64,000 nt of DNA. It comes from Bacillota bacterium. Lineage in GTDB: Bacteria; Bacillota; UBA4882; UBA8346. Of the stretch, positions 17,802 to 25,393 are shown in pieces. A model generated the notes under the pieces. The model made no database searches and was not told the origin of the DNA. It saw only the letters and a list, made by a program, of their open reading frames with translations. Every line of letters starts with the position of its first letter. The first letter of the stretch is position 1. Position numbers and translations under genes: made by a program. Where the stretch lies: the NCBI GenBank assembly GCA_023400055.1, contig JAEXFN010000058.1, positions 1 to 64,000 of the forward strand, in the 5' to 3' direction.

Positions 17802-17915
17802 TAAAGTCTTTCGAGCCAGAATCCTTTAGCAAAAGGATTTTAAACGACTTTATCCCTGCTTCCCTGAGCTTTGGTGATCGCCTTGGCCTACGGCCACGGT
17901 TTATCACAACGCTTT
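17799..17915 (-). repeat. R element, inverted copy
   Basis: Read on the minus strand this copy shows AAGCGTTGTGATAAACC, the AAAGCTCAGGGAAGCA joint, GGGATAAAGTC and a terminal GACTTTATCAC, the same order as the tandem copies at 4767-5027. The distal hairpin loop sequence differs. It abuts the stop codon of the sensor kinase and ends 28 bp before the next gene. Confidence 0.85.
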
Positions 17916-17942
17916 TGATTACGGGATAAAACGGAGCGTACC

Positions 17943-18140
17943 ATGGAATCCATCCGGATCAATTGCTATCAATGCCGCCACTTCTATATCACCTGGGATA
18001 AATCATTCCCCAACGGTTGCAAGAGCTACGGCTTTAAATCCAAGGAGCTGCCCTCCCTCTTGGTCTACCAGTCTTCCGCCGCGCCCTGCGCTTCCTTCCA
18101 ACCCAAAGAAAGCCGCAAGATTCTCGGCCAAAACGAGTGA
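17943..18140 (+). CDS. Small conserved cysteine-rich protein
   Basis: A 65-residue cytoplasmic protein with CYQCRHFYITWDKSFP, then GCKSYGFKSKELP and a later PCASF. Four cysteines (C-x2-C, GC, PC) suggest a small zinc-binding fold. Proteins of this pattern are widespread as uncharacterised short proteins, and I do not know a function. An ACGGAG sequence lies upstream of the ATG. It is flanked by an R repeat upstream and a strong hairpin downstream, so it is probably a single-gene unit. Confidence 0.75.
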   Translation: MESIRINCYQCRHFYITWDKSFPNGCKSYGFKSKELPSLLVYQSSAAPCASFQPKESRKILGQNE

Positions 18141-18183
18141 AATCGCTGCCAGACTGGCGGCTGGCCCTGGCCAAGCCAAAATA

Positions 18184-18216
18184 GGAAACGCCGGGATGGA
18201 TGATCCCGGCGTTTCC
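18184..18216. terminator. Strong hairpin between convergent genes
   Basis: A perfect 14-bp stem (GGAAACGCCGGGAT / ATCCCGGCGTTTCC) with a 5-nt loop lies between the small Cys protein and hsp20. T-tracts on either side are weak, so it may work as a bidirectional barrier or mRNA 3' stabiliser. Confidence 0.6.
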
Positions 18217-18267
18217 CAAAGCCGAATGGTTCATATTCAATTTTAAATTATTAAGCGCATTAAATTT

Positions 18268-18681
18268 TTAATTGATCTCAATGCGGCGGCTGGCCGTTTT
18301 GACTTCCTCCGCTTTCGGCAAGACCAGCTTCAAAATCCCGTCCTGAAACTCCGCCCGGATCCGGTCGCGGTCCACCCCATCCAGGATGAAGCTACGCATC
18401 ACTTTGCCGCTGCGCCGTTCTTTCCTTAGATAGTTGTCCTTCCGCTCCTCGGTGCTGTCATCCTTGGTCGCGGCGATCGTCAGCCGGTCCTCATTCACCT
18501 CGATGGTGATATCATTTTTGCTGAAACCGGGCAACTCGGCCTCGATCAAATATTCCTTCCCGTTATCGGAGATGTCGGTTTTAAACAACGCGATCTCCCG
18601 ATTGAAAAACTCATCGTTGAAGAAGTCCGGGAAGAGTTTCCGCTCCCAATCATTGAATCGAAATGGTACAAGGTCAAACAT
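18268..18681 (-). CDS. Small heat shock protein (Hsp20/alpha-crystallin)
   Basis: A 137-residue ATP-independent chaperone that holds unfolding proteins. The alpha-crystallin domain spans about 38-130 with YLIEAELPGFSKNDI and ILKLVLPKAEE; the C-terminal I-x-I motif is IEI. The start at 18681 (MFDLVPF) follows GGAGGTG by 6 bp; the frame runs 71 codons further but through the promoter. Upstream lie a good sigma-A promoter and two heptamer pairs resembling CtsR operators, so it is probably heat-inducible by loss of CtsR repression. Confidence 0.93.
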   Translation of the reverse strand: MFDLVPFRFNDWERKLFPDFFNDEFFNREIALFKTDISDNGKEYLIEAELPGFSKNDITIEVNEDRLTIAATKDDSTEERKDNYLRKERRSGKVMRSFILDGVDRDRIRAEFQDGILKLVLPKAEEVKTASRRIEIN

Positions 18682-18703
18682 TCTGAACACCTCCATTTGA
18701 TTT

Positions 18704-18720
18704 TCTGACTTTCTCTGACC
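18704..18720 (-). promoter_or_regulatory. CtsR-like operator, promoter-proximal
   Basis: On the minus strand two direct heptamers GGTCAGA and AGTCAGA are separated by 3 bp, matching the CtsR layout (RGTCAAA-N3-RGTCAAA) with G for A at one position in each. It lies just downstream of the -10 of hsp20. Confidence 0.6.
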
Positions 18721-18730
18721 TTCTGATTTG

Positions 18731-18759
18731 ATTGTAAAACAAAGAAGTTGCCATTTCAA
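18731..18759 (-). promoter_or_regulatory. Sigma-A promoter of hsp20
   Basis: On the minus strand TTGAAA (18754-18759) and TACAAT (18731-18736) have a 17-bp spacer. The promoter lies between the two CtsR-like sites. Confidence 0.7.
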
Positions 18760-18770
18760 TTGGCATTTTT

Positions 18771-18787
18771 TCTGATCTTTACTGACC
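18771..18787 (-). promoter_or_regulatory. CtsR-like operator, upstream
   Basis: On the minus strand GGTCAGT and GATCAGA are separated by 3 bp, a second weaker CtsR-type direct heptamer pair, 11 bp upstream of the -35 of hsp20. Confidence 0.5.
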
Positions 18788-18994
18788 TCTAGGTTTATGA
18801 TCCCGTCATCCGTAAATATCTTTTTCAATTTCAGTTTTTTGTCAAATTGCGCCTTTATCCATCGCCTTACAAAATTAATCCTTGGCAGTGTCAAAACGGC
18901 GCCTCACCGTTCCTGTCTTTCCGGGTAATAACGCGGTTTGACAACCTTGGCTGGGTTTTAGACGAACCGTGAAAACCCATACGTCAAAAAAGGT

Positions 18995-19024
18995 AAAAAA
19001 ATACCCCGCTATTTCTGGCGGGGT
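18995..19024 (-). terminator. Terminator of the acetyltransferase gene
   Basis: ACCCCGC and GCGGGGT form a 7-bp GC-rich stem, followed on the minus strand by a run of seven Ts. It lies 20 bp beyond the acetyltransferase stop codon. Confidence 0.8.
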
Positions 19025-19043
19025 CGGGATGGTTCAACAAAGG

Positions 19044-19514
19044 CTAAAGATTAACCGGTTTTACCCGTTTAATCATGGCCACTTCGTCACAGTTGGGAAA
19101 CTTGGGACATTCGATGCATTCCTTCCAGATCTTATGCGGCATCGCATCCTTATTCTCCTCGGTGAACCCGCAGTGTTTAAAGAACTCCACCTGATAAGTG
19201 AGGGCGAAGATCTGATGGATCGCCAGATCGACCGCTTCCCGCTCCAAGACGGCGATCAGGCGTTTGCCCAGTCCCCGGCCCCGGTACTCCTCGCGCAGGG
19301 CCAACGCCCGGACCTCGGCCAGATCATCCCAGATAATGTGGAGCGCCCCGGTGCCGACCAGGCGGCCCTCATCCTCGATAATCGTAAACTCCCGCAAGGT
19401 CTCATACAGCGTATTCCGCGAACGCGGCAACATCAGGCCATGCTCGGCAAATTCGCTGATCAGGCCGTGAATTGCTTCTACGTCGGTCATCTTCGCTTTC
19501 CGGTATTGAATCAT
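19044..19514 (-). CDS. ArgA-like N-acetyltransferase (GNAT)
   Basis: A 156-residue GNAT acetyltransferase of the short N-acetylglutamate-synthase-like group. The acetyl-CoA motif is EYRGRGLGKRL after VRALAL; the family C-terminus holds GFTEENKDAMPHKIW and a cysteine cluster CIECPKFPNC. It may acetylate glutamate for arginine synthesis, but no other arg gene is nearby and the substrate is inferred from family resemblance. The start at 19514 (MIQYRKAK) is preferred over a 10-codon extension; AAAGGCGG lies upstream. Confidence 0.85.
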   Translation of the reverse strand: MIQYRKAKMTDVEAIHGLISEFAEHGLMLPRSRNTLYETLREFTIIEDEGRLVGTGALHIIWDDLAEVRALALREEYRGRGLGKRLIAVLEREAVDLAIHQIFALTYQVEFFKHCGFTEENKDAMPHKIWKECIECPKFPNCDEVAMIKRVKPVNL

Positions 19515-19688
19515 GCCACCAACCGCCTTTACCGATTCCGGCATTTCGCCGGGTTATCATTCTGAAATTATGTATATTTATACTTAATACTTCGCTTAAA
19601 TCGAGAATATTCCTCTATAATTATACAAATGAATCCGACTTTTCGGAACCAACCGGACAACGGCCGAGTCCATCAGGAAGCCCTAACG

Positions 19689-20393
19689 TTATTGGCCGGA
19701 AGGCGCCCGCTCCGGCAACAGCCGGATGAAATTGGCCGCCAGAATTTGCGCCAAACGGAAGGATTCGGCGCCATATAATGCAGTATCCCAGGCCACGGTC
19801 GCGGCCTCAAAACCCCAGGCGGTGACGGCCTCCTGGTCCGCCAGCCATTCGGCGATCATTTCCGAAGTGACCTCCAGATGAAATTGCAACCCGAAAAGCC
19901 GGTCGCCGTAAGCAAAGGCCTGGTTGGGACAGTCCGCCGACTGGATCAGGCGGCGGCCGCCCGGTGGGATACTGAAGGTGTCCTCATGCCACTGAAAGAC
20001 CCTGAAACGCTCCGGAAAACCGGCCAGCAACGGACTCTTCTCCTGCCGCCACAGTTCATACCAGCCCAGCTCCGGCTGGGGATTCTTAGTGACCGAGGCG
20101 CCCAGAAACCTGGCGCAAAGCTGAGCGCCGAGGCAGAAGCCGAGGATGGGAAGGTTCAGCCGCAACGCCGCTTCGATATATTCCAGATCGGTCTTGAGAA
20201 AAGGATATTCCCGCTCCTGATAGACATTCATGGCGCCGCCCATCAGAATCAGTCCCTGATAGTCGCGGAGAGAGCGGACCCGCGCGTCCCGATCCATTGC
20301 CTGATAGGCGATGTCGACCCCCGCCGCGCGGAATAACGCATCAAAATGCCCCAATCCGTCGCTGGGAGTATGCCTGCAGACCAGAATGCTCAT
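19689..20393 (-). CDS. Type 1 glutamine amidotransferase
   Basis: A 234-residue stand-alone class I glutamine amidotransferase domain resembling the GMP-synthase glutaminase part. The triad is visible: C87 in GFCLGAQ, H172 and E174 in LQFHLEV; the oxyanion region is MGGAMNVYQE. Such free-standing proteins release ammonia from glutamine for an unknown partner or cleave gamma-glutamyl compounds. GGAGG lies about 12 bp upstream. No synthetase domain or partner gene is adjacent. Confidence 0.88.
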   Translation of the reverse strand: MSILVCRHTPSDGLGHFDALFRAAGVDIAYQAMDRDARVRSLRDYQGLILMGGAMNVYQEREYPFLKTDLEYIEAALRLNLPILGFCLGAQLCARFLGASVTKNPQPELGWYELWRQEKSPLLAGFPERFRVFQWHEDTFSIPPGGRRLIQSADCPNQAFAYGDRLFGLQFHLEVTSEMIAEWLADQEAVTAWGFEAATVAWDTALYGAESFRLAQILAANFIRLLPERAPSGQ

Positions 20394-20529
20394 CTTGAGT
20401 CGCGCCTCCGTTCTCCATCCGTTGCCTATGCAACGCCATTAATCCTTAGTAAATATAATTGCGAAAAATAACGAACGTTTCATCTTCTTGCGCAAATCAT
20501 GGGAATCAGATCGTGACATCGCATATAAA

Positions 20530-20553
20530 ACAAAAAACCAACGTCGCCGTTGG
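20530..20553 (-). terminator. Terminator of the DUF503 gene
   Basis: CCAACG/CGTTGG stem with a 4-nt loop, followed on the minus strand by TTTTTTG. It lies 15 bp beyond the DUF503 stop codon. Confidence 0.8.
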
Positions 20554-20567
20554 CTTGAATTCTTCCG

Positions 20568-20849
20568 CTAATAATCGTTCGTCTCCAGCTGCGTGATCTC
20601 CACCGGATAGTTGTTCTCAATCAAGTCAATGATCTGTTGTTGCAACTTTTCCAAATAAGCGAGGTCGCTTCCGAGCATCGCGATTCCCAGATCGGCCCGC
20701 TGCCACTGTTCCTGATGGGCGATCTCGGCCACCGCGATATTGAGACGGCGGAGGCGGACCAGCATGCTTTGCAGGACCTGCCGCTTATCTTTGAGCGTCT
20801 GGGCCCCGGGGATGAAGATTGCGACAGTCATGATACGAGTAAACATCAT
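20568..20849 (-). CDS. DUF503 family protein (YlxP-like)
   Basis: A 93-residue small cytoplasmic protein. Family features are FIPGAQTLKDKRQVL near the N-terminus and AEIAHQEQWQRADLGIAML in the middle. DUF503/YlxP proteins are often encoded near ribosome-maturation genes and are suspected RNA or ribosome associated, without a proven role. Two ATGs in tandem (20849, 20846) follow GGTGA. It lies 73 bp after tRNA-Phe with no terminator visible between, so it may be read from the tRNA promoter. Confidence 0.87.
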   Translation of the reverse strand: MMFTRIMTVAIFIPGAQTLKDKRQVLQSMLVRLRRLNIAVAEIAHQEQWQRADLGIAMLGSDLAYLEKLQQQIIDLIENNYPVEITQLETNDY

Positions 20850-20922
20850 GTTACGGTCACCAAGCTAAAAGACCACGCCATGGCGCAGTCCGGTTTGATC
20901 TTGCGATAAAAGATTATAAAAA

Positions 20923-20998
<76 letters not shown>

Positions 20999-21018
20999 AC
21001 TTGCATTAGAAATAAAAT

Positions 21019-21095
21019 TGGCGGAGTCGACGGGACTCGAACCCGCGGTCTCCAACGTGACAGGCTGGCATGTTAGCCGACTACACCACGACTCC
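21019..21095 (-). tRNA. tRNA-Asp (GTC)
   Basis: The 77-nt cloverleaf on the minus strand has acceptor GGAGTCG/CGACTCC, anticodon stem CCAGC/GTTGG with loop CTGTCAC (anticodon GTC), T-arm GGGTTCGAGTCCC and encoded GCCA end. Confidence 0.95.
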
Positions 21096-21102
21096 GCGAT
21101 TA

Positions 21103-21179
21103 TGGTGGTCGCGACTGGGCTCGAACCAGTGACCTCTGCGATGTGAACGCAGCGCTCTAACCGACTGAGCTACGCGACC
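21103..21179 (-). tRNA. tRNA-Val (CAC)
   Basis: The 77-nt cloverleaf on the minus strand has acceptor GGTCGCG/CGCGACC, anticodon stem CTGCG/CGCAG with loop TTCACAT (anticodon CAC, reading GUG) and encoded ACCA end. It is first in a Val-Asp-Phe transcript. Confidence 0.96.
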
Positions 21180-21198
21180 GGAACACGATGCATTTGTG

Positions 21199-21227
21199 AT
21201 TATAACATTAGCGGAATGAGAAGTCAA
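21199..21227 (-). promoter_or_regulatory. Sigma-A promoter of the tRNA cluster
   Basis: On the minus strand TTGACT (21222-21227) and TATAAT (21199-21204) are spaced by 17 bp, 20 bp ahead of tRNA-Val. Confidence 0.85.
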
Positions 21228-21394
21228 GCGATAATCTATAGGTAAAAACATCCAATCATAACTGCCTCTTCGAGGTGGGTTTGCACTGACCCTATGAGGA
21301 TACAGCGCTAGTTCTGAATCGAGGAAATTGGAAATAACAGCTCCAATGGTTCTGCCGCTTCTTGTTGAGCGGATTTCGAATGGTTTCTGTTAAT

Positions 21395-22876
21395 TTACTT
21401 TCTAGATTCGAAGTTCACTTCGGGATACTGTTTCGACTGTCCGTTCAGAAGCGAAGAGGGCTGCCTTGCAAGCTCCTTATCGAAGAATGCAAGGGAATAG
21501 GCATTGATGATGTCAAACCCCCGTTGGGCATCGATCGGTCCGGTCCAGCCGATTTGCGCCATGAACGGCGACCAGTATGGGACGTCAGTAAAATTGATGT
21601 GGAATATCCCTGCTATCTCCACATAGTAGCCATCGCCCGGCAAGTTTTCATACACGGCGCGCATGGTTTTAATGGTCAGTAGAATGTCTTTTTCTGCCCA
21701 GGTGCCGTTACGATTGTGCTCGAGGCGCATGGTATCGGCATTGCGCGTTATGAACATGGTCGGTTGTTTAAGGCCCCGCTCGACGACTTCGGTAGGCATG
21801 TTAACGTCCATAATAAGGCAAGCTTTCAGGCGTGAATCTTTTAAGCTTGCCTGGGCGGCGTCCATCCCGCCCATCGATATGCCAAACGTACCGATGCGCC
21901 CAAGATCAAGCCGTCCGGTGAGAATCCGGTTGAGATCGCTTTTATTCAGCGCCTCGAGCTGATCCAGAGCAAAACTCGCATCCTGGGCGAAATAAGGAAT
22001 ACTCCCTTCCGGCATTGGTTGCCCATATAATACAGGGGTTTTGGGCTGGGCTTCTACGCTCTGCATGTTGAGCGGAAGTATTTGATCTCTTGACAACCCG
22101 GGTATTTGCCGTCCGTCGGGAAAACGCACCATTGGGGCGATACCCGGTTGGTCCAGACCTATGACGATATAGCCATGTGCAACCAGCTCTTCGATTTGAA
22201 AGGTGTTTGCTGCGCGGAATCCATATATCCCGGTAAGATATAGCAGTACGGGATAGCTGGGCTTGTCGTCCGCGACAGGAGCGGAAGCCACGGCATTGGT
22301 AGTCACATATTTGAGGTGGCTAAAGACGAATTCCGGCAGATGAAGCAGCCGTCCAATAGCCGGCGTCACAGCATCGGCATCCTGAATGTACGGAGCCTTT
22401 TTCAGCGATGGCTCTTTCTTAGCCGGATACCACACCTGCGCCATGAGTTCACGATGATCATGGGGATCGGCCGTGAAGAGTTCCGGACGACTCGTATCCA
22501 CCCAATGATATGTCATCGTACCAATCCCGTATGGCCCGGTTGGTTTGGGAAAAGAAAATACGGGCAACATAGCCGGCAGGGCGATCGCGATCATTATCGC
22601 AATTATGCCTAAACCAATGCCGCAAAAAGAGACGACGTGATTAACATGGAAGCCGCCTCCGCTTCCTTTACTAAACAGCCAAATCATAAAGAAAATTGCC
22701 GCCAGGGCGTATGCCGGAACCATTTGCCAACGAAAGCCTTCAACCAGCACTTCTGCAACAGCAATTAGCAGCGCAGCCAGGGCCGCATAATCAATCCAGC
22801 GTATGGCGTGTTTGATCCCTAAAGTGCAAAACGCTATAATATCAACAAGAATTAAAATTATCTCAAAGAATCTCAT
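21395..22876 (-). CDS. Membrane-anchored alpha/beta hydrolase (PAF-AH-like)
   Basis: A 493-residue protein. The first ~115 residues form four hydrophobic segments; the rest is an alpha/beta hydrolase resembling platelet-activating-factor acetylhydrolase isoform II. The nucleophile elbow is GTFGISMGGM, a likely acid is D in CLIMDVNMP, and the His is in GIFHINFTD. It likely hydrolyses an ester at the membrane surface; the substrate is unknown. Base composition is clearly lower in GC than the flanking housekeeping genes and the ribosome binding site is weak (AGAAAG), which hints at acquisition. The catalytic domain is probably extracytoplasmic, but topology was not computed. Confidence 0.82.
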   Translation of the reverse strand: MRFFEIILILVDIIAFCTLGIKHAIRWIDYAALAALLIAVAEVLVEGFRWQMVPAYALAAIFFMIWLFSKGSGGGFHVNHVVSFCGIGLGIIAIMIAIALPAMLPVFSFPKPTGPYGIGTMTYHWVDTSRPELFTADPHDHRELMAQVWYPAKKEPSLKKAPYIQDADAVTPAIGRLLHLPEFVFSHLKYVTTNAVASAPVADDKPSYPVLLYLTGIYGFRAANTFQIEELVAHGYIVIGLDQPGIAPMVRFPDGRQIPGLSRDQILPLNMQSVEAQPKTPVLYGQPMPEGSIPYFAQDASFALDQLEALNKSDLNRILTGRLDLGRIGTFGISMGGMDAAQASLKDSRLKACLIMDVNMPTEVVERGLKQPTMFITRNADTMRLEHNRNGTWAEKDILLTIKTMRAVYENLPGDGYYVEIAGIFHINFTDVPYWSPFMAQIGWTGPIDAQRGFDIINAYSLAFFDKELARQPSSLLNGQSKQYPEVNFESRK

Positions 22877-22987
22877 TAAATTGATACTTTCTGCGCTATA
22901 TTTAATTTATTTCCGCTTTTATCCGAAATGAGCTCCCTTCGATGCTTCACTGCAACCACAACTCCGGTGCCCGCTCACAAGCGCCGT

Positions 22988-23371
22988 TTAACCGCGGAAC
23001 GGCTGCATCCGGATGAACAAAGCTGCCAGCCCCACCAGGCCAAGGATCCCCAACACCAGCAAGGAAACACTGTAATGGTCTTCCTTGCGTTCATGGCGGT
23101 AAGCATTGACGAAGATTCCGAAGGCGCAAGTCCCGCAGAGCACCACCAGCAAAACCAACGCCCAGCGCAACGAATAAAAATCCCAGGATTTAGCGTTGGG
23201 AAGCTCCGCGCCGAAAAACCGGTCGTACAATGTAACGTTGCGCGGCTTGGCCCAGCCCAGCAGGCAAAGGGTGGCCAGCGCCAAAGCCCAGGCCAACAGC
23301 TCCATCCAGCGGATCATCTTGCACCAGAAGTCGGGACCGCGCCGCTGGTTAATTTCGGGCATTTCGTCCAT
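22988..23371 (-). CDS. Hypothetical membrane protein, 3 TM
   Basis: A 127-residue protein with hydrophobic segments at about 22-42, 67-88 and 102-120, separated by a charged loop YRHERKEDH. No family recognised. GAGGTGATG precedes the ATG by 4 bp. It lies alone between the hydrolase and the pseudouridine synthase on the same strand. Confidence 0.65.
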   Translation of the reverse strand: MDEMPEINQRRGPDFWCKMIRWMELLAWALALATLCLLGWAKPRNVTLYDRFFGAELPNAKSWDFYSLRWALVLLVVLCGTCAFGIFVNAYRHERKEDHYSVSLLVLGILGLVGLAALFIRMQPFRG

Positions 23372-23489
23372 TTCGCATCACCTCATGCCATGTTATTTGA
23401 ATAATCGGCGATTTCCGCCGTATCATACGCTATGTTCACTGTTGGCTTGAATTTCACGAATTCGCATGTGTGAGAGGAGTTAACCCGAC

Positions 23490-24221
23490 TTAACGCGCTG
23501 TTATTGATGAACGTGCCCAATGGCCGGCGGATTCAAACAGCAGCCAGGGATGGACCGCCGGCGGAGGAGCTTGAAACGTTAAGGGTTCCTTGGTCGTGGG
23601 ATGACTGAAATGCAACGCCGTCGCCCACAAGGCGATCGGCTGGCCCGGTTCTTCCTTGCCGGCCCTAGCGCCATACTTGCGGTCGCCGAACAAGGGATGG
23701 TCGATGGCCGCCAGTTGCACCCGGATCTGATGCGATCTGCCGGTGTGCAGGTCCACCCGGAGCAACGCCAGATCGGCCGCGGCGGCGTCGGCCAGCACTT
23801 CGAAATCGAGCGACGCTTCCTTGGCGCCCGGCGTCCCCGGCGGGACCGCCGTCACCCGGTTGGTCCGCGGGTCTTTCGATAAGTAATGTTCGAGATGACC
23901 CATGGCGGCTTGAGGCCGGCCACGGGTGACCGCCAGATAAGTCTTCCGCAATTGCCTGGTGCGGACCTGATCCGACAGGCGGGCAGCGGCTTTCGAGGTT
24001 TTGGCGAAAACCATGACGCCCCCGACCGGCCGATCCAGCCGGTGGACCAGTCCGAGGTAGACATTGCCCGGCTTGTGATAGCGCAGTTTGCGATCTTCTT
24101 TTAAGAGGGTCAACAGGTCGGGATCGCCGGAATCATCCGCCTGGCTGGGCAGATTGGCCGGCTTGATCACCACCAGCAGGTGATTGTCCTCGAAAATGAT
24201 CGGGATGGCCGGCGGGTTCAT
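23490..24221 (-). CDS. RluA-family pseudouridine synthase
   Basis: A 243-residue enzyme converting uridine to pseudouridine in rRNA or tRNA. The catalytic Asp lies in VHRLDRPVGG; other family motifs are HTGRSHQIRVQLA and HPLFGDRKYG. There is no S4 domain, so it belongs to the short RluA-like group. It starts at 24221 in an ATGA overlap with the stop codon of the upstream methyltransferase, so both are translated from one mRNA. Pairing with an rRNA methyltransferase supports a ribosome-modification role. Confidence 0.92.
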   Translation of the reverse strand: MNPPAIPIIFEDNHLLVVIKPANLPSQADDSGDPDLLTLLKEDRKLRYHKPGNVYLGLVHRLDRPVGGVMVFAKTSKAAARLSDQVRTRQLRKTYLAVTRGRPQAAMGHLEHYLSKDPRTNRVTAVPPGTPGAKEASLDFEVLADAAAADLALLRVDLHTGRSHQIRVQLAAIDHPLFGDRKYGARAGKEEPGQPIALWATALHFSHPTTKEPLTFQAPPPAVHPWLLFESAGHWARSSITAR

Positions 24222-25087
24222 TCCGCCGTCTCCCAGCGGGCGCAGTTGCCGCAGGGCAACACCATGCCGGTGGCGGTGATCGGCAGGCCGACCTCGCCGC
24301 TGGCGATCCGGCCACCGCAACGCGGCTTCAGATGGATCCCCAGAATGTTATCGAGCACCAGCGGGGTGATCCCGTTGGTATAACTGTTGAGCAGGAAAAA
24401 AAGCGGCTCGGGCGCCAACACTTCCGCACAGGCGCCGACCAGGTTGTACAGCTCGTCTTCCAGCTTCCAGACCTCGCCGCCCGGGCCCCGGCCGAACGAC
24501 GGCGGATCCATGATGATTCCGTCATATTGGCGGCCGCGGCGCTGCTCCCGGCGCACGAATTTGAGTACGTCATCGACGATGAAGCGGACCGGCCGCTCCG
24601 CCAGGCCCGAGAGGGCCAGATTCTCCTTGGCCAAGGTCACCATGCCTTTGGCCGCGTCGACATGACAGACCTCCGCGCCGGCGGCCGCCGCCGCCACCGA
24701 GGCCGCGCCAGTGTAGGCGAACAAGTTCAATACCCGAACCGGCCGGGCCGCGCCCTGGATCTTGGCGGCCATCCAGTCCCAATTGACCGCCTGCTCGGGA
24801 AAGACCCCGGTATGTTTGAAGCCCATCGGGCGGACGGTAAACGCCAGGGACTGGTAACGGATGGTCCACCGTTCGGGCAGCTTCTCGAAGAACTCCCACT
24901 CGCCGCCGCCGTTGGCGCTGCGGTGATAATGGCCGTGCGGTTTTTGCCAGAGGGGGTTGTCGGCGATCACCGGCCAAATCACATGGGGATCCGGCCGCCG
25001 CAACACGAACCGGCCCCACCGTTCCAAGCGTTCCCCGTCGCCGGCATCTATCAGTTCATAATCCCGCCAAGCCTCCGCCACAAACAT
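24218..25087 (-). CDS. SAM-dependent methyltransferase (RlmI/RlmK-like)
   Basis: A 289-residue class I methyltransferase. The SAM-binding motif is VLNLFAYTGAASVAAAAAG, the acidic loop CHVDAAKGMV, and the catalytic motif IIMDPPSFGRGPGGEVWKLE. It resembles 23S rRNA cytosine-C5 methyltransferases but lacks the N-terminal PUA domain of full-length RlmI (~396 residues). The start at 25087 follows GGAGGAACGG. Overlap with the RluA-family gene suggests a two-gene rRNA modification operon. Confidence 0.88.
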   Translation of the reverse strand: MFVAEAWRDYELIDAGDGERLERWGRFVLRRPDPHVIWPVIADNPLWQKPHGHYHRSANGGGEWEFFEKLPERWTIRYQSLAFTVRPMGFKHTGVFPEQAVNWDWMAAKIQGAARPVRVLNLFAYTGAASVAAAAAGAEVCHVDAAKGMVTLAKENLALSGLAERPVRFIVDDVLKFVRREQRRGRQYDGIIMDPPSFGRGPGGEVWKLEDELYNLVGACAEVLAPEPLFFLLNSYTNGITPLVLDNILGIHLKPRCGGRIASGEVGLPITATGMVLPCGNCARWETAE

Positions 25088-25393
25088 CAATGATCCGTTC
25101 CTCCATTCAAGCTCGAGGCGCCTTCCTTGCGCCAAGGTTCCATAATTTTATTGCATATAATTCTACACCCAAACCGCAAAACCATTCTGCCGTTTTCATA
25201 AATTTCTGACCTTTGGCAACGACGGACCCTCACCCATCCGGCGAGACTTATCCTCCGGCGCGGATCGCTTATTCCCCGTCACCGATCCCTTAGGCGGGTT
25301 TTGGGCGAAAACGGGCGGGGGTTGCGGATCCACCGCGTCCGGAGCAGCAAAATATGCCGGGAATGGTGACGCCCGGTCGAAAAGGTCGACCGG

